In this document: piece by piece, positions 30,402 through 39,826 of the stretch
Numbering within the stretch: the stretch's first letter is position 1
Layout: each line of letters opens with the position of its first letter
DNA from: Varibaculum prostatecancerukia
Lineage (GTDB): Bacteria > Actinomycetota > Actinomycetes > Actinomycetales > Actinomycetaceae
Reading direction: 5' to 3'
Assembly: GCF_943169825.2 (NCBI RefSeq)
Contig: NZ_OW968402.1
Location: 1,922,001 to 1,986,000, forward strand
Length of the DNA: 64,000 nt
Translations under genes and position numbers: made by a program
Notes under the pieces: generated by a model
Databases searched by the model: none
What the model was told of the DNA's origin: nothing
The model's input: only the letters and a program-made list of their open reading frames with translations

Positions 30402-31982
30402 TTGGTAAAAATAAAACACCCCACTGGCCGACTGGCAGAACTGCTTTTAATCGCAGTAGCCTTAGCGGCCTGTTTTGCTGGATACTTTTCTATTAATGTC
30501 AACCGTACCGGCGCTCTTCCTACCTCCTTTGTACTGCACATTTGTATCCTGGCTACCTTCGCCCTCGCTACCCACCTAGCAGTGCGTTTCTTAGCGCCCT
30601 ATGCCGACCCGGTGCTGCTACCCGCGGTTTTGATGCTCAACGGGATTGGCCTAGTGATGATTTACCGTCTGGATCTGGCTTACGGTCCCGAGTCCCAGCT
30701 GTATGTGGGTTTTAAGCAGGCAGCCTTCACCCTGCTCGGCGTGATTTTAATGGTGGTTACTTTGGCGGTCGTGCGTGACTATCGCAAGCTGCGTAACTAT
30801 ACCTATTTGTCGATGCTGATGGCGATAGCGCTACTCCTACTACCGCTGGCACCAGTGATTGGGCGCACCATCAATGGTGCCCGCATCTGGATTTATATCG
30901 GATTTTCGCTACAGCCTTCCGAAATCGCCAAAATTTGCTTGGCTATTTTCTTCGCCGGATATTTAACTACCCGCCGGGAAGCACTAATCCAAGGCGGGAA
31001 ATCGCTGCTGGGAATGCGCTTGCCGCGCCTGCGAGATCTCGGTCCGTTAGTAGTGGTGTGGGCAGCCTCTATTATGATTTTGGTGTTCGAGCGTGACCTG
31101 GGAACTTCCCTGCTAATCTTTGGTTTGTTCGTGGCGATGCTGTACGTGGCCACCAATCAAACCTCGTGGCTGCTTATCGGGGCGATCCTTTTCGCACCGG
31201 CAGTAGTCTTGGCTGCCCGGATGTTTTCACACGTACAGGCGCGGATTGATGTGTGGCTTCATGCCCTCGACCCCGAGATCTATTCCCGCGCCATCGGTGG
31301 TTCTGGGCAGCTGGTATCCGGTCTTTTCGGAATGTCCGATGGCGGAATCTTGGGGACTGGTTGGGCGCAGGGGTCTCCTTCGCTCACTCCTTTCGCGAAC
31401 TCCGATTTTATTTTCGCTTCTCTCGGGGAGGAACTGGGGTTAACCGGGTCGCTAGCCATCCTCACTCTCTACCTAATTTTTGTGGAACGCGGGCTACGCA
31501 CCGCTCTGATTGTGCGCGACAGTTTCGGCAAACTATTGGCAGCCGGTTTTGCTTTTACTATCGGATTCCAAGTGTTTGTAGTGGTAGGCGGCGTTACCAG
31601 AGTTATTCCTTCTACTGGCCTTACCTTGCCGTTCGTAGCGGCCGGCGGTTCCTCGCTAGTAGCCAACTGGGTGATTCTGGCTCTGTTGCTACGCCTTTCC
31701 AACGAGGCACGCAAACCGGTAACTACCGAAAGTGGGGTTATTGATACTGCCGAGTTAGAAGCGGTAATTGCCCGCCAACAGGATAAACACTCCGTGACCG
31801 AGCTGGCAGATTCCGAGTCTCCCCTTGTTGCGGACGCGACTTCGGTTCCCCCTCACGAAACCCAAAAACCAGCCACCTGGACACCCAGAGCTGCGCGACG
31901 TCGCCCAAATCATCCCGCACCAAATGCCTCCTCCCACCTCCAACAACCTTTTGGGGGTGACCGCCATGAATCCGCAGATTAA
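30402..31982 (+). CDS. SEDS glycosyltransferase FtsW/RodA
   Basis: Peptidoglycan polymerase of the shape, elongation and division family (526 residues, about 10 membrane segments). It begins at TTG with AAGGAGGG upstream. Conserved SEDS features are NGARIWIYIGFSLQPSEIAK, the region FERDLGTSLLIFG and the C-terminal PSTGLTLPFVAAGGSS. In this operon position the mycobacterial protein is called RodA (or FtsW-like) and works with the transpeptidase encoded next. The 80-residue cytoplasmic tail is hydrophilic and overlaps the pbpA start by 17 bases. Confidence 0.92.
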   Translation: MVKIKHPTGRLAELLLIAVALAACFAGYFSINVNRTGALPTSFVLHICILATFALATHLAVRFLAPYADPVLLPAVLMLNGIGLVMIYRLDLAYGPESQLYVGFKQAAFTLLGVILMVVTLAVVRDYRKLRNYTYLSMLMAIALLLLPLAPVIGRTINGARIWIYIGFSLQPSEIAKICLAIFFAGYLTTRREALIQGGKSLLGMRLPRLRDLGPLVVVWAASIMILVFERDLGTSLLIFGLFVAMLYVATNQTSWLLIGAILFAPAVVLAARMFSHVQARIDVWLHALDPEIYSRAIGGSGQLVSGLFGMSDGGILGTGWAQGSPSLTPFANSDFIFASLGEELGLTGSLAILTLYLIFVERGLRTALIVRDSFGKLLAAGFAFTIGFQVFVVVGGVTRVIPSTGLTLPFVAAGGSSLVANWVILALLLRLSNEARKPVTTESGVIDTAELEAVIARQQDKHSVTELADSESPLVADATSVPPHETQKPATWTPRAARRRPNHPAPNASSHLQQPFGGDRHESAD

Positions 31983-33438
31983 GCGACTTTTCCTCGTAGT
32001 TTTTGTCATGTTCTTGTCGCTGATGGTGGCGTGTACCTACATCCAGTTCCTGGGGGCAGATTCTCTCAACGCAGATGGACGCAACTCTCGCGCCTTCTAC
32101 CGTTCCAAATATATTGAACGCGGCCCTATTATGGTGGGCGAAAACGCGATTGCATCCTCCCAACCCACAGAAGACTCTACCGGCTATCGTAAGCGCTACC
32201 ACCGGGTTTACTCTGACCAGGCTCCGCTGTACTCTAACCTGACCGGTTACCTCTCCCCGGGCGGCAATGCTACCGGGATTGAACGACTACAAAACTCGGT
32301 TTTAATGGGGGAAGCCTCTAGCCAGGCTCTATCCCAGATGCTTAAGCACGCGGCGGGGGAAAATCAGAAGGGCGGAGGGGTACGCCTGACTGTTAACCCC
32401 AAGATTCAGGAGGCGGCGGCGCAGGCACTAGGGAATCGCAAGGGCGCCGCAGTCGCAATCAACTACCAGACGGGAGCAATCCTAGCGGCGGTTACTACCC
32501 CTCGTTTTGATCCGAACTCGCTAGCGAGTGGCAGCGAGGAAGAGTCACAAAAAACCTTAAAAGGGCTGAACTCAGACCCGGCAAAACCGATGCTAGATCG
32601 CGCTTTGCGCGGGGAGTTTGCGCCGGGCTCGTCCTTCAAAATTATTACCGCTGCTGCTGCACTCGAGCAGGGAATTCGCTCTCCCGAAGACCAAGTTGAT
32701 GCTCCGGTCTCGGTGCCTTTGCCAGGTTCAAATGCGCGGATTTCTAATATCGAGTCCACCAACTGCGGCAACGGTAGCCCGACTTTTAGTTATGCTTTTG
32801 CCCTATCTTGCAATACGCCTTTCGCTACCATTGGTCAGGACTTAGGATATGAAGCCTTAAAACAACAGGCTGAAGATTTCGGCTTCAACCCAAAGTCCGT
32901 TTTGAACGTGCCGCTACCAGTGCAAAAGTCCTATTTCCCCACCAGTGATCCCGGGCTGGCTCCCACAATGATGAGCGCGATTGGGCAGTACGAGGTGCGA
33001 ACTTCTCCTTTAATGATGGCCACCGTAGCCGGGGCAGTAGCGAATCAAGGTACCCAGGCGCGCCCCTTCTTAGTGGCGTCCGAACTGGGACCAGATGGTA
33101 AGGAAACGCGCAACTACCGCTCCGGCGGCACTATGGGTAGGCCTATTTCCAAAGAGGTAGCCCAGCAGCTACGTGAAATGATGATCCAAACGGTAACCGA
33201 AGGCACCGGTAAGGCAGGTAGTGTTTCCGGGGTGGAAATGGGAGCCAAGACTGGAACTGCCGAGATTGATGGTGGCAGAACCGACGCTTGGTATGTGGGT
33301 TGGGCAGATATTCCCGACTATCCCCTGGCATTTGCGGTGGTAGTAGAAGGCGATTCCGCTAACCCGGCTCCCCACGGCGGACCGGTCGGGGGACCGATTG
33401 CCAAAACCATAATTCAGGCGGCGATGAATCATGACTGA
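31966..33438 (+). CDS. pbpA: Class B penicillin-binding protein PbpA
   Basis: Transpeptidase cross-linking new peptidoglycan, partner of the SEDS polymerase (490 residues). ATG 31966 is chosen because GGGGGTGA lies before it and the product then begins MNPQIKRLFLVVFVMFLSLM, an N-terminal anchor like that of PbpA; the longer frame lacks conservation. The catalytic motifs are SFKI (after GEFAPG), SCN in FALSCNTPF and KTGTAE. The last codons overlap the pknA start by eight bases. Confidence 0.94.
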   Translation: MNPQIKRLFLVVFVMFLSLMVACTYIQFLGADSLNADGRNSRAFYRSKYIERGPIMVGENAIASSQPTEDSTGYRKRYHRVYSDQAPLYSNLTGYLSPGGNATGIERLQNSVLMGEASSQALSQMLKHAAGENQKGGGVRLTVNPKIQEAAAQALGNRKGAAVAINYQTGAILAAVTTPRFDPNSLASGSEEESQKTLKGLNSDPAKPMLDRALRGEFAPGSSFKIITAAAALEQGIRSPEDQVDAPVSVPLPGSNARISNIESTNCGNGSPTFSYAFALSCNTPFATIGQDLGYEALKQQAEDFGFNPKSVLNVPLPVQKSYFPTSDPGLAPTMMSAIGQYEVRTSPLMMATVAGAVANQGTQARPFLVASELGPDGKETRNYRSGGTMGRPISKEVAQQLREMMIQTVTEGTGKAGSVSGVEMGAKTGTAEIDGGRTDAWYVGWADIPDYPLAFAVVVEGDSANPAPHGGPVGGPIAKTIIQAAMNHD

Positions 33439-35344
33439 TAGCCGCGTTTTACCTGCCCCGCCGCGCGGGCGGGAAGCAGAAATGTCAACTCCCCTTGACC
33501 CGATTGCTACTTCTGGCCAAGACGCGACCAGCGCCCAAAAAGCGATTGCCGCTTTGAAAGTGGGGATGAAGATTGCTGGTCGCTACCTGCTGCTTTCTCG
33601 TTTAGCTATCGGCGGTATGGGGGAAGTTTGGCAGGCTCTAGATGAAAAAACTGGCGAACGTCTGGCACTAAAAATTTTACGTCCAGAACTGGCCGGAAAG
33701 AAACTTTTCCTCTCGCGCTTACGAATCGAAGCCTACAATGCTTCGCGGGTGCATCACCCGAACCTAGCGGCAGTTCAGGCTTCCGGTGAGGACGGCGGGC
33801 TGGGTTGGATCAGCATGGAGCTGGTTGACGGGGTTTCCCTAACCGAAATCCTGGATCAGGAACACACTTTAGATACCGATTTTCTGCTTTCGGTGTTATA
33901 CCAAACCGCTGACGCCCTCAGTGCGGTACATGGAGCCGGGATTGTACACCGGGACATTAAACCTGGAAACATCATGGTTACTCCTACTGGAGAAGTAAAA
34001 CTTACCGATTTCGGGATTTCTAAGGCACCGGGTCAGGCTAATTTAACCCAGGTGGGAATGGTGATGGGTACTGCCCAATATCTGCCCCCCGAACAGGCGA
34101 TGGGTCAGCCGGCCACGCCTGCTGGTGACCTCTATGCCCTAGGGATTATCGCCTATGAAGCCTTGGTTGGGAAACGACCCTTTAGCGGGGAAAAGCCGGT
34201 AGATATCGCTTTCGCCCACGTTAACAAACCGGTTCCGGCTCTACCAGAGTCAATTCCGTCTGAGATGCGTGAATTGGTGATGGAGCTTTTGGAAAAAGAA
34301 CCGCAAAACCGCCTGGCCAGCGCAGCTGATTTAATGCGGCGCCTGGAGGAAGTACAGCACTGTCTGGCTCATCCGCAGCTTAAGAAACAGGAACAGACTA
34401 GCGCCCAGGAATCACCGGCACTATCCCCGCAACCAGCTGAGGCGGCGGCTACTGCCGCTGAAACTGAAGAATCCTCTGCGCAAGCTGCAGATTTAGAAAA
34501 CTTCCAAGAAGATATGGAAGAACTAGCCGAGCTCGAGCAGGCGAACCAAGACTCCGCTGCCGTGGCAACAGTTGCTGAAGAGGCGCCACCTATCGCTGCT
34601 GCGTCTGCTCCTCTGCCTGCCGCAGACCCCGCTGCCCTGGCAGCTTCCCCCGCCCCCAGCTGGCGGCCTCCCTTTGCCACCTCGTGGCCGAAAGAAGAAG
34701 ACGGGTCGCGAATGCTCTATCTATCCGGAGGCACCGTCCCCGCACCCCAGGTACTTCCTAACTCGATTCCTCTTCCCGAGGGCGCCTGGGGTCAGCGCCT
34801 GCGGCAGCGGATACGACCCCGCGAGTTTGCCGAGCTCATCCCGCCAGTTTCCGCATCCCGTCCGCGTTCCCAAATACAACGCCTACGGTACTTGCCCCAA
34901 GTTTTTAGTTGGCGTAAAGCCCCGACTCCTCCTCGTTACGTGGCACCCGGCGCACCCGAAACCGGGAAAGCCTCATCTTCGCTGGCTACACCGTTAGTTT
35001 CCTGGAGCCATAGACTGGAATCTCAGATCGGGCTGCAACCAGCCGATCCCCTAGACGCCGAGGTAGCCCGGCTGCGCCGTCCCTACGAAAAAGTAGCGAT
35101 CTTCAGCCGAAAATGGTGGAACCAAGATGTTTCGCGAGCCCGACACGGACGGCATGATCAGCGGTGGGCGCTACCTCTAATTTTGGTTACTCTGCTCCTA
35201 TGGATTCTGGTAACCACCCTGAGCCTGGGCGCTGGCTTACTGTTTTCGGCGGCTAACTCCCCGGCAACCCCCACCCAAAAAGCTATGATAAAGATAGTTT
35301 CGGAACCAAAGGAAGACACATGGCAGATTCTCCATACCGCATAG
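33431..35344 (+). CDS. pknA: Ser/Thr protein kinase PknA
   Basis: Membrane-bound Hanks-type kinase (637 residues) controlling cell shape and division. The kinase domain (about residues 50-310) has the Gly loop AIGGMGEVWQA, Lys in LALKIL, catalytic loop HRDIKPGNIM and DFGISKA. A roughly 270-residue linker, Ala/Glu/Pro-rich and longer than in M. tuberculosis PknA, leads to one membrane segment near residue 590 (LILVTLLLWILVTTLSLG) and a short outside tail. No PASTA repeats. The 3' end overlaps pknB by 25 bases, so translation is coupled. Confidence 0.93.
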   Translation: MTDSRVLPAPPRGREAEMSTPLDPIATSGQDATSAQKAIAALKVGMKIAGRYLLLSRLAIGGMGEVWQALDEKTGERLALKILRPELAGKKLFLSRLRIEAYNASRVHHPNLAAVQASGEDGGLGWISMELVDGVSLTEILDQEHTLDTDFLLSVLYQTADALSAVHGAGIVHRDIKPGNIMVTPTGEVKLTDFGISKAPGQANLTQVGMVMGTAQYLPPEQAMGQPATPAGDLYALGIIAYEALVGKRPFSGEKPVDIAFAHVNKPVPALPESIPSEMRELVMELLEKEPQNRLASAADLMRRLEEVQHCLAHPQLKKQEQTSAQESPALSPQPAEAAATAAETEESSAQAADLENFQEDMEELAELEQANQDSAAVATVAEEAPPIAAASAPLPAADPAALAASPAPSWRPPFATSWPKEEDGSRMLYLSGGTVPAPQVLPNSIPLPEGAWGQRLRQRIRPREFAELIPPVSASRPRSQIQRLRYLPQVFSWRKAPTPPRYVAPGAPETGKASSSLATPLVSWSHRLESQIGLQPADPLDAEVARLRRPYEKVAIFSRKWWNQDVSRARHGRHDQRWALPLILVTLLLWILVTTLSLGAGLLFSAANSPATPTQKAMIKIVSEPKEDTWQILHTA

Positions 35345-37119
35345 GCGGAGGCCGCTACGAGATCCGTTCCCTGATCGGCAGGGGCGGGATGGCTGAGGTA
35401 CACCAGGCCTACGACACCTTGCTTTCTCGCGTTGTCGCCATCAAGATGCTACGCATTGACCTCGCGAAAGATTCGGTGTTCTTAACTCGTTTCCGACGTG
35501 AAGCTTTGGCGTCTGCTTCCTTGAATCACGAGAACATCGTCCAGGTTTATGACACCGGCGAACAGGTGGTCACTACCCCGGAAGGTACCGAAGTTCACGT
35601 TCCCTATATTGTAATGGAGCTGGTAGAGGGACACACAGTCCACCAATTGCTGACCGATGGACAACCGGTTCCCATCAATGAGGCAGTTGAGATTATGACG
35701 GGGGTGCTCAACGCCCTCGAATATTCCCATAAACGCGGACTAGTACACCGTGACATTAAACCCGGCAATGTAATGATTACGAACACCGGCAAGATCAAGG
35801 TGATGGATTTCGGGATTGCGCGCGCCCTAGAAGATTCGGGGCAGACCATGACCAGCACGGATGCTGTGGTGGGTACCGCTCAATATTTGTCCCCGGAGCA
35901 GGCAAGAGGGGAAACCGTTGATACCCGTTCTGATCTTTACTCTTGCGGCTGTATGCTTTTCGAACTGCTGACCGGTAGGGCCCCTTTTAAAGGAGATTTC
36001 GCAGTTTCCGTTGCTTATCAACACGTAGCGGAGATGCCGCCACTACCTTCTTCGATTGCCTCCGATATCAGCCCCGAGCTTGATCGGATGGTAATGAAAT
36101 CTCTGGCTAAATTGCCGGAAGAACGCTATCAGGATGCTGCTTCTATGCGTTCAGACATGGTCAGGGCGGCAGCGGGCGCCGAAATTTCTGCCCCGGTGCT
36201 GCCTCCGTTACCAGTTAGTACCCCAACTGAAGGTTTTATGCAGCCGCATGCCTCCTATCCACCTGCCCAGTGGTCACAGGTAATGGAAGAAGACCCTGAC
36301 CAGGAAGAAGAGGACGAGGAGGCTGCCCGCAAGAAAAAACGTAAGAAGATTATTTGGGCAGTAGTTATTGGGATAATAGTTGCCGCTGCGCTGATAGGGC
36401 TGATTTGGTGGCTGATGGCTTCTGGTAAGAATCAGGAACCCGAGCAGGTCACCATCCCGAAAGAAATTATCGGGATGAGCGCAATTGAAGCGCAACGTAC
36501 TCTTGAAGATCTGGGATTAAATATGGAACAGGGTCCTGCTATTGCCTCCGATGAGGTAGACAAGGGTAAGGTCGCCGAAACTGATCCCGAACCGGGAACT
36601 GAAGTTGAATCCGGATCTACAGTAACCATTCATTTATCTTCGGGAGCTGCCGAAATTACCGTACCTGACGTATCTGGACAAACTCAGGATGCCGCCCGAA
36701 AGACCCTAGAAGAAGCAGGTTTGCGGGTGGGATCTGTCAAATACGAGGATGATTCTAAAACAGCGGCCGAGCGGGTGATCCGTACAACTCCGGAAGCAGG
36801 CAGTTCTGCCAGTAAGGATGATGAAATCATCTTGGTGCTGTCCTCAGGCTATGTTTCTATTGACTCCTCTCAAGTAGTGGGTAAGAGCCAACAGGAAGGA
36901 TTAAGGTATCTGGCTGGTCTAGGTTTACAGACCAACACGGTGACCCAGGAAACCAGCCAGACTCCCAATGGACAGATTATTTCGGTAGAGCCTTCTGGCA
37001 GGGTAAAAAATGGTACTTCGGTGACAGTTAAGGTGGCAAAAACCCCGCCGCAGCAGTCAAGTGCACCCTCGCAGCCTGCAAATAACAGTTCCGAAGAGCC
37101 GACTGAACCAAACCCCTAA
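35320..37119 (+). CDS. pknB: Ser/Thr protein kinase PknB with three PASTA repeats
   Basis: Master kinase of wall growth (599 residues). The kinase domain (10-275) shows GRGGMAEVHQAYD, VAIKML, HRDIKPGNVM, DFGIARA and the activation-loop Thr cluster (SGQTMTSTDAVVGTAQYLSP) that is autophosphorylated in homologues. An acidic/basic linker and one membrane segment (residues about 344-366) follow. The outside part has three PASTA units (starting near TIPKEIIGMS, TVPDVSGQTQ and SSQVVGKSQQ) that bind muropeptides, then a Ser/Pro-rich tail. M. tuberculosis PknB has four PASTA units. Last gene of the fhaA operon. Confidence 0.95.
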   Translation: MADSPYRIGGGRYEIRSLIGRGGMAEVHQAYDTLLSRVVAIKMLRIDLAKDSVFLTRFRREALASASLNHENIVQVYDTGEQVVTTPEGTEVHVPYIVMELVEGHTVHQLLTDGQPVPINEAVEIMTGVLNALEYSHKRGLVHRDIKPGNVMITNTGKIKVMDFGIARALEDSGQTMTSTDAVVGTAQYLSPEQARGETVDTRSDLYSCGCMLFELLTGRAPFKGDFAVSVAYQHVAEMPPLPSSIASDISPELDRMVMKSLAKLPEERYQDAASMRSDMVRAAAGAEISAPVLPPLPVSTPTEGFMQPHASYPPAQWSQVMEEDPDQEEEDEEAARKKKRKKIIWAVVIGIIVAAALIGLIWWLMASGKNQEPEQVTIPKEIIGMSAIEAQRTLEDLGLNMEQGPAIASDEVDKGKVAETDPEPGTEVESGSTVTIHLSSGAAEITVPDVSGQTQDAARKTLEEAGLRVGSVKYEDDSKTAAERVIRTTPEAGSSASKDDEIILVLSSGYVSIDSSQVVGKSQQEGLRYLAGLGLQTNTVTQETSQTPNGQIISVEPSGRVKNGTSVTVKVAKTPPQQSSAPSQPANNSSEEPTEPNP

Positions 37120-37135
37120 ACCCAGGGATAAAATT

Positions 37136-37324
37136 CTAGAGGGCGCCGCCCGAGCCATACCCAAGGGGACTACCTACGGTGGTTCCAGTGAGATCCAGGG
37201 TCTCGGAAATCCAGGGGAATAGCCACCAAAAGCAGGCCATAATGATTAGGGCGATTATCAGCACCACCTGCAGGAATTTCAGCCACTTGGGACCGGGAAG
37301 TAAATCCCAAATTAACCCGCACAT
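37136..37324 (-). CDS. Tiny membrane protein behind the sortase gene
   Basis: A 62-residue protein with one strong membrane segment (LKFLQVVLIIALIIMACFWW) and a Gly/Ser-rich end. Its ATG overlaps the sortase stop by 13 bases, so it is likely translated with it. Small single-span proteins at this position next to class E sortase occur in other actinobacteria; a role in sortase function is inference. No named family recognised. Confidence 0.55.
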   Translation of the reverse strand: MCGLIWDLLPGPKWLKFLQVVLIIALIIMACFWWLFPWISETLDLTGTTVGSPLGYGSGGAL

Positions 37325-38064
37325 GCGTTGCCTCCTTCTGCCAGTTCCTTGGGGATACCGCTGTTACGAGGCACCCAATGGTCGAAGCTCAGATGCACAA
37401 TATAGCGTTCCCAGTTCCCATACTCCGGGTTACAGGTAGTCATAGTCATTAGCCGCTCGGTGGGCTGCTCCCCCGGCTTTTCTGGTACCGGTAAAATCAC
37501 GTCCGATTGGGTAGGTCGCACAATCTTGTGGTTCCTCACCTTGTAGATTAACCACTCATTCTCGGTTTCCATGACTACGGTGTCCCCGGGTTTCAATACG
37601 TCAATGCGCCGGAAGTTAGATCCGAAAGATCTGCGGTGAGCCGCCACCGAAAAGTTCCCTATTTGTCCAGGTAGCGCTGTAGTTTCATAGTGTCCAGCAG
37701 CTCCGGTATTCAAAATCAGTTGAGTGGTGCCTTCCTTAACTGGAATCACCATATAGTTCCATTTCGGAACGTGCAGGGCCCCCAGAGTCTCATTTTCTTG
37801 TTTAATCCCGATACTGGGGGGAGCGCTTTTGCGCTCGTCGGTGGAAACACGATTGGGGCAGCTCTTAGTGCTCTTCTGGAAAGAATCCAAAGCCTGGTGA
37901 TTGTAGCTGGCCACCTGCCAGTCGGTGACAAAAACGTCCCAAAATGCGAATAATCCGAACACCAGCCCCACGATAATCAGTAGTTCCCCAAAAGCCGCGA
38001 TGGGGTCGAAGCGGCTACGGCGTTTTTCTTTTTCTGGCCGTGTTTGCTTGGTTTTTCTACTCAT
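37312..38064 (-). CDS. srtE: Class E sortase
   Basis: Cysteine transpeptidase that attaches surface proteins to the cell wall (250 residues). An N-terminal membrane segment (residues about 23-45) precedes the sortase barrel. The catalytic His lies in VAAHRRSFGSNFRR, the catalytic Cys in MTMTTCNPEYGNWERYIVH, and the Arg follows in that stretch; TxTTCxPxxG is typical of class E. Class E enzymes usually recognise LAxTG. Located opposite to pknB and head-to-head with crgA, as in several actinobacteria. A candidate substrate tail occurs at 47335-48144. Confidence 0.9.
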   Translation of the reverse strand: MSRKTKQTRPEKEKRRSRFDPIAAFGELLIIVGLVFGLFAFWDVFVTDWQVASYNHQALDSFQKSTKSCPNRVSTDERKSAPPSIGIKQENETLGALHVPKWNYMVIPVKEGTTQLILNTGAAGHYETTALPGQIGNFSVAAHRRSFGSNFRRIDVLKPGDTVVMETENEWLIYKVRNHKIVRPTQSDVILPVPEKPGEQPTERLMTMTTCNPEYGNWERYIVHLSFDHWVPRNSGIPKELAEGGNACAG

Positions 38065-38217
38065 ATTCTTCCGAGATTCGTCTGTTTGGACCTGCGGGCA
38101 TTATTCCCTGCTTTTATCCTAGACTTAATTTACCGGAAAGCAGACTTAACTATGTCTCTAGCGCTATTCCCACTAGAATGGGTCTAGCTAATAAAATCGT
38201 ACTTTTTGGAGGTACTC

Positions 38218-38487
38218 GTGCCGGAGTCTCGTAAGCGCAAGGGCGCTAAGCCTCACCGCTCCCAACAGCCAGAAGAGTTAAATAAGTCTTGGGCTGCTGA
38301 TATGAAGCCATCTCCTCGCTGGTGGGCGCCTCTTTCAGTGTCGTTGATGCTGATTGGGTTGGTTTTAGTAGTGGTTTACTATATTACTTCTGGTGGCTAC
38401 CCCATCCCTAGTGCTGGCAACTGGAACCTGGCTTTGGGTCTGGGCGTTGCCTTTGGGGGCTTCTTAATGTTGCTGCGTTGGAAGTAA
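38218..38487 (+). CDS. crgA: Cell division protein CrgA
   Basis: Small septum protein of actinobacteria (89 residues) that bridges FtsZ, FtsQ and PBPs. GTG 38218 is preferred because GGAGG lies five bases before it. The sequence has a basic hydrophilic N-terminus, PSPRWWAPLSVSLMLIGLVLV as first membrane segment, the conserved external YPIPSAGNWNL and a second membrane segment ending MLLRWK. Position next to the pknAB cluster agrees with other actinobacteria. Confidence 0.93.
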   Translation: MPESRKRKGAKPHRSQQPEELNKSWAADMKPSPRWWAPLSVSLMLIGLVLVVVYYITSGGYPIPSAGNWNLALGLGVAFGGFLMLLRWK

Positions 38488-38683
38488 GGTCTAACCCTCT
38501 TTCCAGCATTTTCTTTCTTCTGGGAGGGCGCGCGTCCTCTTTACGTCGACACTAATAGTAACCGGCGTTACCGAAACATTTCGGGCAAAGTGTTTACATT
38601 CCTGGCTTATTCCTCTATTGTTAATAATGTAAGGACAAAGGAACGGGAGTTTGTTACTCCCCTGCACAGAACAGAGTTGTTTT

Positions 38684-39676
38684 ATGTTGAAATTTGGATT
38701 GCTGGGAGCCGGACGGATTGGTCATGTTCACGCTAAAACTCTTGCGGCCAACCCTGATGCTTCTCTAGAAGTAGTTTTTGACGTACGCCAAGACGCGGCT
38801 GACGAATTAGCTAAACAATACGGCGGACGCGGAGTAACAGATGAAAAAGAAATTTGGGACAACCCGGATATTGATGCGGTAATTATTGGTTCCCCGACAC
38901 CGCTACACGTTCCCCATATCATCGCCGCCGCTAAATCCGGCAAAGCTGCGCTGTGTGAAAAACCGGTGGCCATGGAAACCGCCAAAGTTGAGGAATTGCG
39001 CGAAGCCCTTAAGGGACTAAATCCCACGGTGATGATGGGATTCAACCGCCGCTTTGACCCTTCGTTTGCACGGGTAAAGGAACTTATGGATAAAGGCGAA
39101 ATCGGTCAGGTGGAACAGGTAACTATTATTTCGCGTGACCCTGCCGCACCGCCTGCCGACTACATCAAAGTTTCGGGTGGAATCTTCAAAGATATGACCA
39201 TCCACGATTTCGATATGGCGCGCTTCCTGCTGGGCGATGTCGATACCGTCACCACCATTCCGCAGAACCTGGATCCAGAGATCGCCGCTTGCAATGACTA
39301 TGACGCAGCAGTGATCGTACTGACCGCTAAGTCGGGTGCAGTAGCCACCATTATCAATAACCGCCACTGCGCCACCGGATACGACCAGCGCTTAGAAGTA
39401 ACCGGACGTGAGGGTCAACTTAATGCAGATAACATGCGTCCCACCACGATTTCGCTGTCCAAAGATAGCTATTCGCTTTCCCGCGAGCCCTATCTGGACT
39501 TCTTCTTGACTCGCTACGCCGATGCCTACGCGGCTGAGCTCAACGAGTTTATTTCCATAGTTAAAGAGGGCGGCAAACCTACACCCTCGATCGAGGATGG
39601 AGCCCAGGCGTTACTACTGGCAGAGGCAGCGGAAAAATCTGCCCGTGAGCAGCGCCCGGTTAAGGTCGGCGAGTAG
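38684..39676 (+). CDS. iolG: Inositol 2-dehydrogenase-like Gfo/Idh/MocA oxidoreductase
   Basis: NAD-dependent sugar or polyol dehydrogenase (330 residues). ATG 38684 starts the Rossmann fold directly (MLKFGLLGAGRIGHVHAKTL). The family EKP motif is seen in ALCEKPVAMETAKVEEL with the catalytic Lys, and the C-terminal half includes GGIFKDMTIHDFDMARFLLG, where the His/Asp pair binds the substrate. This HDFD-type pattern is that of myo-inositol dehydrogenases. The gene is followed 150 bases later by an IolE-like gene. Ribosome binding site is weak. Inverted repeats at 38558-38571 upstream may be an operator. Substrate inferred. Confidence 0.82.
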   Translation: MLKFGLLGAGRIGHVHAKTLAANPDASLEVVFDVRQDAADELAKQYGGRGVTDEKEIWDNPDIDAVIIGSPTPLHVPHIIAAAKSGKAALCEKPVAMETAKVEELREALKGLNPTVMMGFNRRFDPSFARVKELMDKGEIGQVEQVTIISRDPAAPPADYIKVSGGIFKDMTIHDFDMARFLLGDVDTVTTIPQNLDPEIAACNDYDAAVIVLTAKSGAVATIINNRHCATGYDQRLEVTGREGQLNADNMRPTTISLSKDSYSLSREPYLDFFLTRYADAYAAELNEFISIVKEGGKPTPSIEDGAQALLLAEAAEKSAREQRPVKVGE

Positions 39677-39826
39677 ACCTTAGGTATCGCTTTCCACAGC
39701 GTCTGTGGGCGAGAAAAGCGTTAGTGTCCACTGGGATATCAATAAAAAAACAAGCAGTAAAAGATAACTAAAAATTACAGGTCGCGTAAAAGACGTTTCA
39801 CCTGGAAATCAATAATGGAGGAAAAT

